Part shown: positions 49,851 to 62,563 of the stretch, piece after piece | Layout of the letters: each line of letters opens with the position of its first letter | Numbering within the stretch: the first letter of the stretch is position 1 | Program-made: the position numbers and the translations under genes | From: Paracamarosporium sp. OC-R06-R3 | Lineage: Eukaryota > Ascomycota > Dothideomycetes > Pleosporales > Didymosphaeriaceae | NCBI GenBank assembly: GCA_019828545.1 | Contig: JACVRA010000055.1 | Span: 1-64,000 of the forward strand | Direction of reading: 5' to 3' | DNA: 64,000 nt | Notes under the pieces: model-generated | Seen by the model: the letters and a program-made list of their open reading frames with translations, nothing else | Told to the model about the DNA's origin: nothing | The model's database searches: none

Positions 49851-51428
49851 CTAAAGGGTAGACGGCGACGGTGGAGCCGTAATCGTGCGATTATCGTCAT
49901 CATCCTGGATCGGATGGTATCCATGCATCGGCATATAAAGCTGATTGTGGTATTGAAGTCCTGGATGTTCTTGGGTAAGCCCGTAAGTGTAGGCTTGGTA
50001 GTGGAAGGCAGCAGGTTGATGACCATGATGATGCTCATATGCTGATGCGTGGAGAACAGGGAGAATGTTTTCCTTGTTCTCAACCTTGTTTTCGAAATGG
50101 AAAGGGTGGTGGCTGAAGGTTTTGTATGGAGGTACAGTTGGAGCTGGTGTCGGAGATAGTTGGTGGTGGAAGCCAGCAGTGAGAGTACTGAACGGAGCAG
50201 GCTGACTGAAAGATATCTCGTCGTCTTGAAAGACCTTGAAATTCCGCTTCCGCTTGGGAGCGCGATCTCCATAGCTGTGCCCACGATCGGAACGAGCGTG
50301 CTCGTCGTCATGGCTACCACGGGCGACGTAGAAAGGTTGGGGGCGCGTAACGCGGCGCTGCCGGCGTGAGGCATTGATATCGATGTCAGCTAGAACCGGT
50401 CGCGTGAACGAAGGCGTTGGGCTCTCGGCCTTGATCAAATCGTCATCGTCATCGTCGTACACGGAGCTCGAAATCCTGCGCTGGCGCTTGAAGGACCCCG
50501 TAGGCGTGAAGATTAGCTCATTAGGTTCCACTTCTCGGGAGTTAAGCTCGAGCTGCTCGACGACGGAACTGTCCTTTTTCTGGTTCCGCTTGCGACGCAT
50601 CTCAGGTGTGGCAGAGTCGAATATATCCATGCCCGGCCAATAGACGCCTTTGAGCTTGGTGCTCTCGCTAACGGCCATAGGATCTGCTGAGCCTGTGTCG
50701 GTGGGGTCGTCCTCGATGGCACACGAATCCTCCGCGGTTGTGTTATGGTATCGGCGGTGCTCGCTTGGATCCGAATACTCGCTAGATGTCTCGTAGTCGT
50801 TGGTATAGCTGCGGGAGCTTGCACCTGGGAAATGTTAGATCAAGTGTTGTGCACCCGACAATAGTACGCACGTGAATCTGTATCGGGCCAATACTGCATA
50901 TGAGCGCCAAAAACGCGAGGTGGTCGCTGTCGAAGGACGGGTCCTGGTTGGGGGGTTGGTGTAGGCGTGACGACGTTCTCGAGCTTGATCAATTGCTGCT
51001 CGGACAGGCGAGGGTCGAGCAGGTTGCCGACGGCGGCGCGAGGGCGAGAAGAGCGGGGGACCGGGGCTTCGATCTTGGGCGCGGGCGCCTGGCGAGCTGG
51101 AAGTGGAATTAGTACGCGTGTCACATTCGCGGTGAAGCAAGCAGAACGGGTGAAGACGCGTACCGACAGGCCTCGCACGCGAGCGACGTTTGTCCTTCTG
51201 TGTCATCCGCTCCGACATCAGATCTTCGACGTTCCATTCGGTGTACCATCGGTCGTAAGACTCAACCAAGCGGCGGGCAGCATCGTCGTTGCTTGAACGA
51301 ACCTTGACTCTGTAGTAGTTGGAGAGATGGCCTTTGCTGGCAATGTGTGTGAGCAAATGAGATACATCGCTGAAGTTGGGACGCTTGGGGCAAATGCTGC
51401 AGTGAAGTGGGATGCTGGCAGAGGCCAT
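49851..51428 (-). CDS. Fungal nuclear-type protein with N-terminal C2H2-like zinc finger
   Basis: Three exons on the minus strand (51428-51164, 51096-50872, 50824-49851), with introns of 67 and 47 nt, give 487 residues. Near the start, CSICPKRPNFSDVSHLLTHIAS has the spacing of an atypical C2H2 finger, followed by GHLSNYYRVKV. Then come a basic stretch (QKDKRRSRARP), a conserved-looking segment LLDPRLSEQQLIKLEN, and long disordered regions. There are several nuclear-localisation-like clusters (MRRKRNQKK, RRQRR, PKRKRNFK) and Asp runs. The C-terminus is rich in His, Pro, Tyr and Gln. A DNA- or RNA-binding nuclear role is inferred; I cannot name the family further. Confidence 0.82.
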
Positions 51429-52188
51429 GGCCGCCGCTGTAGTACGCAGACGCTCAGTACGCAGCACAGTGAAGAGAAAAGTGAAAGTGCTGTCCCTGCA
51501 GCGTAGTTGGTGAAGAAAGAGAGTGATGTGAAAGGAGCGGGTGGGTGTTGAGAAGGAGAAGAGGTGACGGAAGAGCAGGATGTTAAGGCTAGCCAGGCGT
51601 CTCGGTCACTGCCGCAGGTGCAGCTGCACCATTGACGCGAGAGATGAGGCACAAGAGCAGGAAGCAGGCACAGGTAGCTTGGGGAGAAGGATGGAGGAAA
51701 GAAGCACGCAATGGGGAGAAGGAGAAGAGGCAGAAGGGTGAGGGACGGTGGATGCCCGTTTCCATCCTGTACCACGTGGGAGAAATAGCAAGAACGGCAT
51801 CAGCCGTATACGCGGCTGGCCGTGAGAGAAGAACAAAGTAAGAGAACGACGATCTTGCAGATAGATGAGAACTAAGAGATGGAAGGCTAAGAGAGGAATG
51901 AGTGCAGTCGTGGTCTACTAACGTGTCGCGTGGGCACCTGACCATGGTCACTCCAGGGCTCCAAGACACGAAATCGTTGGATGAGTAGACGACAGCGCGC
52001 ATTCACCACGCATGGAAAGGTCCATCACTTGACGCCAGTCACTTGATCCAAGAGTGCTTAGACTCGTTGTGTTTGCAATTTTCTCTTATGATTTATTTGC
52101 CTAGGCATCGCTGCACGACATCCCGTGGCATGCAACTACACGGCGGTTAGCTTGCGACGCCAGGCAAGTTGTAGAATAGAAAGTCATA
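51429..52188. other. Intergenic region upstream of zinc-finger-like gene
   Basis: 760 nt with GA/CT-rich tracts (about 51640-51740), fitting a promoter and leader on the minus strand. Overlapping frames are compositional. It also holds the 3' UTR of BET2. Confidence 0.4.
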
Positions 52189-53297
52189 CTAAGTTGGGTC
52201 GACTTCTCTGAGCCCCGGGTATTTGAGCAGACTGAGTCCAGCCAGGCCAAAGTGCGTGTGGAACACGTCTACCATGTCGCCAGGCCTATCAGACAAACCT
52301 CCCAATTCAGGGTCCTATACTCGTTAGACATGCCGTGACCGTTGCTTGATGTTGACTTACTTGGCAGCCAAGAATGAAAGCGGTCAATTTCTCGCCATCT
52401 ATCCAGTGCAGCTTGTTAATCATAGCGAGACTGCTCATGACCCACCAGCTGTAGCAGACATCCTCCGTCTTCTCCGGTCTCCCGTTCAACCCACCGTTCT
52501 TGAGCTGTCGTTCGCTCAACCACGCCCCGAGTTTTTCTTGATCGACCAAGTCAAGTCTTCCCGCGATGGTCAGGGCGCCTACGCACGTGTAAACCTGCCC
52601 CGAGTGCGACTCGGCGCCCGGACTAGTGCCATACGCGCCATCAAAGTTAGCGCATGAGTTTATATGCTGGACTGCTTTGTCGACGTCGACCAGATGGAGC
52701 AGCCCCATGAGAGAGAGGGACAGGAAGGCATTGAACAGGAACCTCGTGTCCTTCTCGCCCCACTCATCGCCCGCAAAAGTGCCAGTCTCGGGGTCCTGGA
52801 GACTAGCGATCCCTACCTATCATGAGCAGAGGCCACTGAGCAGAGGAAGCCAAACATACATTGGGCAATCTTGCGGCGGCCACCCTTCATGTGGGCGTCC
52901 AGGTCGTCAAAAGCATCGAGGGTGGCGATGATTTGCACGGCACTGCAGGTATACAGCATGTGTGCGTCGTGGCCCGGTGCAGCACCGAAGCCACCGCTCT
53001 CGTGCAGGCACGAGAAGACGAAGCTGAGGATGGCGTTGCGGGGCAGGGCTTCCGGGCGGCCCAGCAGATGCAGGGCCGTCATGCCCCAGTACAGGCCGTT
53101 CAGCCTGAGATGCTCGGTGAGCCAGTACTCGAGCTCATGCTTGCGCTGCAGCGGTCAGTTGGGCGCGCGGAAGCATGCAGTCGAGGCAGACGCACGGTGT
53201 CGAGGCTCTGGATGTAGGCGACGTGCTGGTCGACATGGAGGCGCGTCTCGGCGGGCAGGGCGACGACGCCGCGACCAGGCCCGGAGACGAGAGACAT
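52189..53297 (-). CDS. BET2: Rab geranylgeranyltransferase (type II) beta subunit
   Basis: Catalytic beta subunit that adds geranylgeranyl groups to Rab GTPases, working with the alpha subunit and escort protein. Four exons on the minus strand (53297-53196, 53145-52860, 52812-52361, 52314-52189), with introns of 50, 47 and 46 nt, give 321 residues, near the yeast length. Barrel repeats are [52 protein letters not shown] and [18 protein letters not shown]. The last holds the Asp and Cys zinc ligands; the zinc His lies in [13 protein letters not shown]. The frame is open to an ATG at 53468 (378 residues), but that extension is low-complexity. Intron 2 has two acceptors 4 nt apart; only the inner one avoids a stop. 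Confidence 0.93.
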
Positions 53298-54423
53298 TTG
53301 AGCTGTGAGAGCGGGCGTGGGCTGAGATGAGCTGAAACGCTCATGGCCGTGGTGGCCGTGGTGAGCGCCGGCGGGGTCCGTTGGTGTCGCTAGCCCTGTG
53401 CCTGGCGCAAACGGCCCTGGGCCCGAGCGCAGTTCCAGCATTCTCGCTCGCACGTCGCTGCCGCCCATCTCGTCCCGCAGGCCACGGCATCAGTCCAGGC
53501 GTCTCCCGCCGTGTGCCTCAATTGCTTTGCCAGTCCCAGCAGCCCTCGGCCACCCTTCACCGCGCCCCCGCCGCCCGCCCGCCGCCTCGCCTCCCTCGGC
53601 CCCCCGTAGCCGCCCTCTGCGCCCGCTGGCCTCCCTGCACACAGCCCACATTGACGGGCACGCCTCTTTGTCTCTCAAGGCCGCGCTCCCTTGTTCTGGC
53701 GCTGGTGAGTGTTGCCCGACGCCAGCGTTGGGTCTGCCCCCTCCTTTGTTTCAACACCGTGGCAGATCAATGTGATACTGCATGTCGGCTATGGCTCCTT
53801 GTACTGACGGCATCCATCACGCAGCCTCCAACCTCGCGCAACCCCACCGACTCGCTCCCTGAGTCTGCTCCACCGCACCCCCATCCTGTGCGCTCCCGTC
53901 GGTCGCACAAAGCGCCGCCTCCGGTTCGACAGCGGCATCCCGCACGCCTGCCGCTCTCCCTGCTCTGCGCGCCATCAGACTCGACCCTCGTGTGCTCCTG
54001 CAGACGGCAGTGCAAAGAGCAAGTCTCCACTCTACCAGGGTTGCCACGGTTCGTACCACATTCTCTGGGCCTCTAATACTCCCCGTCCCGGAGCCGCTGT
54101 CCGTTTTCTTCACACGCTGACAGCCATGCGCCATCACAGTTCTCCCAACCGTGTCCCCGACCTCCATTACCGCATACCTCGCTCGCCGCATGCCCCTGTG
54201 CTCGTGAAGCCCTCTCCTCCAAATCCCACGTATCGCTCTCCCGACCTTTCCAACCACTCGACCTACCCCCAACCCGAGGCGCCCTCGCCGCACAACTATA
54301 CCGAGGTATTTTGCCCACCTCTACTCACACAGTCCACGAAGCGAGAGGTCGGCATTGCTCCATGTCACAGCTATACTAAGACGTAGCTAGCCTTGGGATC
54401 CGCAACGGAAACCACTCCGAAAA
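53298..54423. other. Divergent promoter of BET2 and RhoGAP gene
   Basis: 1.13 kb, C-rich on the plus strand, typical fungal promoter and leader composition. Long plus-strand frames (to 231 codons) are Pro/Ser/Arg/Cys-rich and arise from the composition. The first 171 nt may code if BET2 starts at 53468. Confidence 0.45.
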
Positions 54424-56766
54424 ATGCCAAAGTCGTCCTCTTTGTCGCTAGCCATGCGGTCCAAGGGCGGAAAGGAAAACGTAAACTCTCCGCTTAGCCC
54501 CCTAAGCCCATCGTCTCCGAACATGAACGGCAACGACCCCAACGGTGCAACGCCGACGGCTGCTTACCACGACATGCCTGCTTCGCCCACCTCGCCTAAG
54601 CCCCGAAAGGATTCGAAGAGCATCTTTTCCAATTTCTCTGCCACGCGATCGTCATCGCGCATAACGAACCCCGAAAACTCAAGTCGACAGTTGCCCGATC
54701 CAAGAGAGGGACAGACTGCCATCTACGTGAATGGCCGCAGTGGTAGTTCGACGCCAGACCTAAGCCGGCCAGTCCAAACACCAAATTCTGACGGTAAGTG
54801 ACATGCAACACTAGGCCAACACCTTGAGTATTAGGATCCTTTTTCCCTTTGTCTGACCCTTCTGGAGACCACGTGGTACTCAACTGTTGGCATGGTGCTG
54901 TGCTCTTGCCGAGAGACGTCAACTGACATGCGCAGACAACCGATCCGAAACAATTCTATTCGAGCAGCAAAGCGGTTCCGGCAGATCCACCGAAGCAACG
55001 GAGGTTGGTCTGGATACTCCTACTTCCAAGCGCGATAAGTCGAAACCAAAGAAACAAAGCGGCATGCTTGGACGATCGAGATCGATCAAAACTGACGAAG
55101 GGTCCGGGCGAACTAAACTCAACAAAGTCCAACCTGCCAAATTGTCGCCAGATTCGACAGCATCTTGGACGCACAACGGTGATGGTGTACCTTTGAAGAG
55201 TGCGCCAATGGAAAAGGACAAATCGTGGCGCTCCAACATGGCATTTGGTAAATACCGAACGCACTCCGCAGACCGACACGACGGCTCCCAGCTCGCTCCA
55301 CGTGATCACGATGACGCCCGGAGAGACAGGGGAGAGCAGAGCTCCGTGGCCTCGGGTTCATACAACGAAAGCCGTGGCGCTCAATTGATGTCCAATATGG
55401 GTTCAGGAGCTATGAAAGTGGGCGAGAAGCTCAACTCTGCTCGTAAAGGGCTATTCGGGAAGCTGGGCCGAAGCTCGAGCAATCATGAAAGGGAGCTCCA
55501 GATCCCCAAAGAACAATACCAGTTCAAGATTATCCACACACCATTGGTTGAACAGACCAGGTTAACCAGGATTTCAAATCGTCTGGAGAACTCCAAGGAC
55601 AAGACGGAATTTTGGATGCCGGCGCTGCCTTGGCGTTGTATCGAGTATGTTGTTATTATCAGCTTTAAGAATTTGGACTGATTCACGATATAGTTACTTA
55701 AATATGAGGGGATGTGAAGAAGAAGGCCTCTACCGAGTCCCTGGCGCCGCTCACCAGATTAGATATTACGAGCAGAAGTTCGATCAAGGCATGTGTACCA
55801 AAGTACTCATATCAAACGCATAGCTAACCGGCAACAGATCGAGACATTGACCTTATCGCAGACGAAAACCTAAACGACCCGAACGTAATTGGTTCCTTGT
55901 TTAAAAATTGGCTGCGACAATTGCCCGACGAGATCTTCCCCAAGGCCATCCAATCGCGAATTCAGCAAGAGTGTCAAGGTGCAAAGAGCACACCTCAGCT
56001 TTTGAAGGATGAGCTTTCAAAGCTGCCACCGTTCAATTACTACCTCCTGTTTGCTATCACTTGCCACATCAGCCTGCTGCACTCTTGCTCCGAGTTCAAC
56101 AAAATGAACTATAACAACTTGTGCATATGCTTTCAACCCGCCATCAAGATCGACGCGTTCTGCTTTCAGTTCTTGATTCTGGACTGGCGCAATTGCTGGC
56201 AGGGATGCTGGACTGAGAAAGAGTACCTAGTCGAAGAGGTGAAGTTGCTGGATGCCCTTGAAGCCCAGTCAAAGCCCCAACCCACCCCATCTCGTAACGG
56301 ACACAGCTCCAGCAAGACAAAAGGCTCACAGTCGTCGGGGTTTCTAGGAGACAACTTCAAGTCTTCCTCAGCACGAAACGAGTCCAGGGACCGAAAAGCA
56401 TCCTCTTCGCGGGGAGTATCTTCAGACCGAAGCCTGGCCTCGGGGCGTGCCACTCCACCGAACTCGTCTCTCCTCTCTTCCGAGAAATCCAGCAGCTCCA
56501 AGCGTGGCGGCGTGCACGAACGGGACCCCTCGGCGGACCGGGCGATCTCTTCGTCGGACAGTCGCGAAGCGTTCAACGCGCGTGGTACCCCAAAACGAGC
56601 ACCGCCATCTGTGAGAACGGAGACGGTAGACGACGAAGACGCCAGTGCGACGCCCACGCAAGCGCAGCACAGCAGAGGCCTGTCGGAGAGCCAGTTTCGC
56701 CTCGACCTTAGCAACCCGCCGAGTTCGCCATTTTCAATAGATTTTAATGGACCTAATGGACGATGA
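54424..56766 (+). CDS. RhoGAP-domain protein
   Basis: GTPase-activating protein for Rho-family switches, expected to act in polarity and wall growth. Four exons (54424-54793, 54936-55644, 55694-55788, 55838-56766), with introns of 142, 49 and 49 nt, give 700 residues. Residues 1-320 are disordered, Ser/Lys-rich. The RhoGAP domain follows: PWRCIDYLNMRGCEEEGLYRVPG with the arginine finger in YRVPG, NVIGSLFKNWLRQLPDEIFP, PPFNYYLLFAITCHISLLH, and NKMNYNNLCICFQPAIKID. A disordered Ser-rich tail ends the protein. Intron 3 has a GC donor (CAAG|GCATGT) with a GCTAACC branch site. The nearby GT would lead to a stop. The target GTPase is unknown. Confidence 0.92.
55789..55837 (+). other. GC-AG intron in the RhoGAP gene
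   Basis: 49-nt intron starting GCATGT and ending CAACAG. Splicing here joins KFDQ to DRDIDL in phase within the GAP domain. Using the GT five bases inside the intron shifts the frame into a stop. Confidence 0.8.
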
Positions 56767-57570
56767 TGGAAGGACATGGAATGAGGACCATGGCCTTAGG
56801 TTGAAAGTGACCATGTGCGTTGGATGATGAAAGAGGGTTCAGTCTCGATTTTTGCTTTTCCGCTACCTTCCTCTCTACCCACCTATTGCATGGTTTGGTT
56901 TCCGTTTTGGCTGCCGCGATGTCGCGATACCCGTCCCCGAAGCCTTTTGGGCGCGTGGCAGCACTTGTAGTCGTTTGATCAATTAGCACTGAGCGGTGGA
57001 GTTGGGTTGCATGCGAACTGCATTTTGGCGTCATTTCTAGGGCGGCTTTTGGTGTGCCGATGGCTGGGAGCTTCTCGGGGGTACTAGCAGGGATGGGGGA
57101 TGGGTTGTACGATATATTGGCATAGCGTAGAGCCGGGCGCAAGAGAATTTCCGTTGAGCGTTGCGGTGTGCTCCAGCAGGCGTGCAATGGTCATGCGTTA
57201 GCTCTATTGGAGCGTGCGCCTCTCCGCGCTACGCGAACCAAGGCGGAGGAGTCGAGAACGGCATGACGTATGGTCAGGAACGGCCAGCGGCTGACAGCGC
57301 GTTTTGAGTGCTGCTTGCATCGGCTGCCGATTGACTTGCCCGCACCTTCGCCCTCTCTCACCCCACAGAGAGCAGGCGGGCAGTCGCGCCCTCATCCTTC
57401 CTGCCGCTTCACGACGCTGTGTATATACTCGTCGTCGCCTGGCCGGTCCCACCTCTGCTCCACCGCCCTCGCACCCTACACAGCGCACCTATTCTTACCG
57501 CCTGTTGCAGATAACTGCGCATTTTTGCCATTGTTTACAAGCCAGACACGTTTCAGTCGCACTCACAACC
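56767..57570. other. Intergenic region, RhoGAP 3' side and GDB1 promoter
   Basis: 804 nt between tandem genes. The GDB1-proximal part is C-rich with a pyrimidine leader. Open frames on both strands are compositional. Confidence 0.45.
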
Positions 57571-60500
57571 ATGGCTCCGACATCAACGACACAAGATGTC
57601 TACCTGCTGCCGTTGGCCGACAACGGCGCTCCGAAGGTGGACGGACAGTACATCCTGCTGCCGCCACCGAACGCGGAAACCCCGTACCACATCTGCTTTG
57701 AGATCCAGGGCACCAGCTCGATATGTCGAGAGGGCAGTCTGTGGGTGAACATCCCCGCCAAAGGCGAGAAGTTCAGGCGCGACCATTACCGCGAATACAA
57801 GTAGGCGTCAATGTGCCATACGCCCGCCCCGCTCGCCTTATGCTAATTTTCTGTGCAGACTGGACCCCGACTTCAATGGCACGATAAAGCACGAGATCCC
57901 CGTCCACGAGGCCAATGCTTACTCCTTCTATACCACCTACACCCCGCTGCCGCAGTGGTCTTTCACTGACGTTGCGTCGACGAAGCCCACGCGCACACCA
58001 ACATACTACATCGATGTCTGCCCGAGGCTCACACTACATGGCGAGCAGGTTCCCATTGAATCTATCTCGCTGTTCACCTGCCTCTCCAAATTCATGGGCA
58101 GCTATCCTACCGACTGGCACAACCACCTACGCGGTATCAGTGAGCGTGGATACAACATGGTGCACTTCACGCCGCTGAATATTCGAGGCGATTCGAACTC
58201 GCCGTACAGCATCTACGACCAACACCACTTTGACCCCGTCATATTTCCAAATGGTGAGAAGGACATTGATGCCCTCGTGCAGAAAATGCACAAGGACTAC
58301 AACCTGCTGGCTATGACTGACGTGGTCTGGAACCACACGGCCAACAACAGCAAGTGGCTCGAGGAGCATCCCGAGTCTGGATACAACGTGGATACGGCAC
58401 CCTGGCTCCGGCCGGCGCTTGACCTTGACACAGCGCTTCTTCAATACAGCCGCGACCTACCCTCACTTGGTCTGCCAACAACAATCAACAACCAAGATGA
58501 TTTGTTAAGAATCATGGACGGTGTGAAGATACGCGTGCTTGGAGCACTCAAACTTTGGGAGTACTACGTTGTCGACAAGGAGAGCGCCGCAACAGCCGTT
58601 GTACAGTCTTGGACCGCCGGACAAGTCAACTTTGCAGATGACAGCTTTAGAGAGGCTGGCCTACGGGGCCTTGATGCTGTGAAGAACTGGTCGCTGAAGC
58701 AGAAGGCCGACTGGATCGTTGACCATGCTCTCAAAGGTGGTGACAGACTTGGTGAACGCTACCGCCGTTCCGTCGATGCAGACACTGGCGCCTCGCTTCT
58801 CACTGCCCTGTTCGGTCGATACGATACCAGAACAAGCGATGCCCCAGATGCAAGCGCAGCAAATGAGGCCATCCGTCAAATCATTGATGAGCTTAACCTC
58901 CATTTCTACCGTGAGTACGATGGAGATGCGGCTGAAATCATGGAGCAACTTTTCAACCGCATCAAGTACTGCCGCTTGGATGATCATGGCCCAAAGATGG
59001 GTAAAATAACCGACAGCAGCCCTCTCATTGAGCCATATTTCACGAGGCTACCTCTCAACGAGACCACCAAAAAGCACAACCCAGAAGCACTTGCTCTTGT
59101 CAATAACGGCTGGGTCTGGGCCGCGGATGCAATGAGAGACAACGCTGGTCCCAAGTCTAGGGCATATCTAAGGCGAGAAGTCATTGTGTGGGGCGACTGC
59201 GTAAAGCTTCGTTATGGAAGCGGACCGGAAGACAACCCTTACCTCTGGGAGCACATGGCCAAGTACACCAGGTTGATGGCCAAGTACTTCCAGGGCTTCC
59301 GGATTGACAATTGCCATTCGACTCCAATCCATCTCGCCAGCTATATGCTTGATCAGGCTCGTACGGTCAACCCCAATTTGTTTTGTGTTGCTGAGCTGTT
59401 TTCTGGATCAGAAGAGATGGACTTCAAGTTTGTTAAAGAGCTCGGGATACACGCACTTATCCGGGAGTGTATGCAAGCATGGAGCACACAAGAACTCAGC
59501 AGATTGGTGCATCGCCATGGTGGCGTGCCCATAGGCAGCTTCGATACGGATGAAGTTATGAATGCTGATGCTTCAGCAACAACGACAGCTCCAAACGGTG
59601 CTCGGCGTATCGTCAAGAAGATCAAGAAGAGCCCGGTACATGCCTTATTCATGGACTGCACGCACGACAATGAGACACCCGCACAAAAGCGCGATGCTCG
59701 CGACACACTACCCAGTGCCGCTTTGGTGGCCATGTGCTCATGTGCCACTGGCAGTGTGTTTGGTTTTGATGAAATCTACCCTGAACTCATCGAATTGGTT
59801 CACGAGAAGAGGCTTTATACATCCATCAACTCGACTGGTGGCTCGATCAAGGCACAGGCAGGTGAAGGTGGTATCGGTGGCATCAGGAAGATTCTGAACC
59901 AGATCCACGTGGAAATGGGCAAGAAGGAGTATGGCGAGACATACATTCACCACGAGAACGAATACATCACGGTTCACCGAGTCAATCCCCGCACAAGAAG
60001 AGGCTATTTCTTGATTGCTCATACTGCATTCCCCGGGTACGGCAATGGAAACGGAGGACTTGGGCCTACGAACCTCCCGGGTACTCAAGCGAAGCTGATT
60101 GGGGCCTGGAATCTTGAAGTCGACAATAGTGCGGAGACACGAAAGACGGTTATCGGTGACAAAGTGTTGCGTGGCCTGCCCAGTCAGACCAATGATCTTC
60201 AGGGTGTCGTCGTGGAACAGACGGGAGACTCAACAATGATTCGTATCCCTGACAACTTCCCACCAGGAAGTATTGCACTTTTTGAAACTTCGGTACCTTC
60301 CGCAGAGCATGACGAAGGCCTCGATAAATTTGTCACTTCCGGTGCTCGAGAGGCATTCAGCAGTTGCACCCTCTCGGATCTCAACCACATCCTGTACCGC
60401 TGTGATCCTGAAGAACGGGATGCTTCCGACAACCGAGACGGCACCTACAATGTTCCCGGACATGGTCCACTAGTTTATGCCGGCCTACAAGGCTGGTGGA

Positions 60501-62293
60501 GTGTGTTACGCGGTGTTGTCGATGACAACAATCTTGGCCACCCAATCTGTAACCATCTCCGAGAAGGGCAGTGGGCTCTGGATTACTGCATCGGCCGCCT
60601 GAAACGGCTTGCGGAAAAAGAGCAGTACCGCAACATTGCAGGTCCCGCTAAATGGCTCGAGGAGCGCTTTGACAGAATCCGTCAGATTCCCAGTTTCCTC
60701 CTACCAAGGTCCTTTGCAATGGTCATCCAAACCGCATATAACGCCGCTGTAGATCGGGCCGTAGAACTCATGGGCGAGAACGTTCGCAATGGCCCAACTT
60801 TCCTACGCAGCCTTTCGATGGTCAGTCTCCAGATGACAGGTCTTATGGACATTACTTCGCTTTGGCCGGAAAAGAGTGTTCCGAGCATGGCCGCTGGTCT
60901 CCCTCACTTTGCGTATGATTGGGCTCGTTGCTGGGGGCGCGACATCTGCATCTCTGCTCGCGGCCTTCTCATGGGTACTGGTCGTTACGATGACGCCAAG
61001 GAGCACATATTGGCTTTCGCAAGCGTTGTCAAGCATGGCATGATTCCTAACCTTTTGAGCAGCGGAAAACTTCCTCGCTATAACTCCAGAGACTCAGTGT
61101 GGTGGTTTACGCAAAACGTACAGGATTACACCAAGATTGTCCCAAGCGGGCTTGAACTGCTCAAGGAGAAGGCTCCAAGACGCTTTCTTCCTTACGACGA
61201 CACTTGGTTCCCATACGATGATGAGCGAGCTTACTCTCAATCGTCGACGATCGAAGATGTGATACAAGAGATCCTGCAACGCCATGCCACGGGCCTCGAC
61301 TTCCGCGAGTACGATGCTGGACCCAATATCGACAGCCAAATGCGAGACGAAGGCTTCAACATCAAAGTGCAGCCAGATTGGGAGACTGGCCTGATCTTTG
61401 GTGGTAACCAGTGGAATTGCGGCACATGGATGGACAAGATGGGTGAGAGTGAGAAGGCCGGAAGCAAAGGCGTACCTGGCACGCCTCGTGACGGCGCCCC
61501 TGTGGAGATCATCGGACTTCTGTACAGCTGCCTCAATTGGGTGGCCAATTTGCATGAGCAAGGCAACTACAAGTACGAAGGCGTGACGCTTGAAGGTGGC
61601 AAGAAAGCCATATCTTTCCGAGCGTGGGCCGACAAGATCAAAGCCAACTTCGAGCGCACTTTCTACGTCCCACGCACACCCGAAGAGGACGCCTCTTACG
61701 ATGTGAACCCGAAGATCATCAACCGCCGCGGTATCTACAAGGACACTTACCGTGGCGGCAAAGAGTACGAAGATTACCAGCTGCGTCCCAACTTTAGCAT
61801 AGCCATGACGGTAGCGCCGGAACTCTTTGACCCCGAGCACGCTCTCTACGCCCTCGAAGTGGCCGACAAAAACCTCCTCGGACCCGTCGGCATGAAGACG
61901 CTCGACCCCTCTGACTACAACTACCGTCCCTTTTACATCAACAGTGAAGACTCGACTGACTTCCATACGTCCAAGGGTCGTAATTATCACCAGGGTCCTG
62001 AGTGGGGCTGGCCGTTAGGTTTCCACTGTCGCGCTCTGCTCAAGTTTGATTTGAAACGGAGAAAGACTGCGGAGGAACGCGTCGAGAGTTACCAGCAGGT
62101 CACGAGGAGGATGGCAGGTATGATGCGGCAGATTGAGGAGAACCCGTGGGCGGGGCTTACGGAGCTGAGTCAGAAGGATGGGGCGTTCTGCGGGGATAGC
62201 TGTCCGACACAGGCTTGGTCTGCTAGTTGCTTGATCGATGTTTTCCAGGACGCTTGGGAGTACGAGAGGGGCGATGGCTACTCGTCGTTGTGA
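57571..62293 (+). CDS. GDB1: Glycogen debranching enzyme
   Basis: Bifunctional cytosolic enzyme: 4-alpha-glucanotransferase plus amylo-alpha-1,6-glucosidase, needed to degrade glycogen. Two exons (57571-57800, 57859-62293) over a 58-nt intron give 1554 residues, the normal eukaryotic size. N-terminal GH13-type transferase half: MVHFTPLNIRGDSNSPYSIYD, TDVVWNHTANNSKWLEEHPE, GFRIDNCHSTP (likely nucleophile Asp) and MDCTHDNETPAQKRDA. C-terminal GH133-type glucosidase half: AYDWARCWGRDICISARGLL, GLIFGGNQWNCGTWMDKMGE and the closing HQGPEWGWPLG. The open frame is intact over 4.4 kb and the ATG is in an ACCATGG context. Confidence 0.97.
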
Positions 62294-62563
62294 TGCCCGG
62301 AGAGTGATTTGCGATGGGCTAGCGTGGGTTGCGTGACTATACCGCTGCAAGCATAGAACAGATACCTAATAGATGTAGATATTTTTTGTCGTCTCGCATG
62401 GTCCGTGTTCACAGCAGGCCGTTGATGTCACTGACTTCGCGTCGTTAGCGCGTTTTCGACTAGAATTCTCCGTACCCCAGACCCAGTTTTCCAGGACGCG
62501 CATCCTACCCCAAGACAATCGATAGTCGTCCTCTCCACCCGCTGCGACGTCTTCACGGCAAAC

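Noticed and set aside
50835..51467. 210-codon minus-strand frame covering the zinc-finger-like gene start
   Set aside because: Runs through the first intron; the spliced model gives a better, phase-consistent protein.
53381..54076. 231-codon plus-strand open frame between BET2 and RhoGAP
   Set aside because: Composition-driven Pro/Arg/Ser/Cys frame in a C-rich promoter region that also overlaps BET2 exon 1 antisense.
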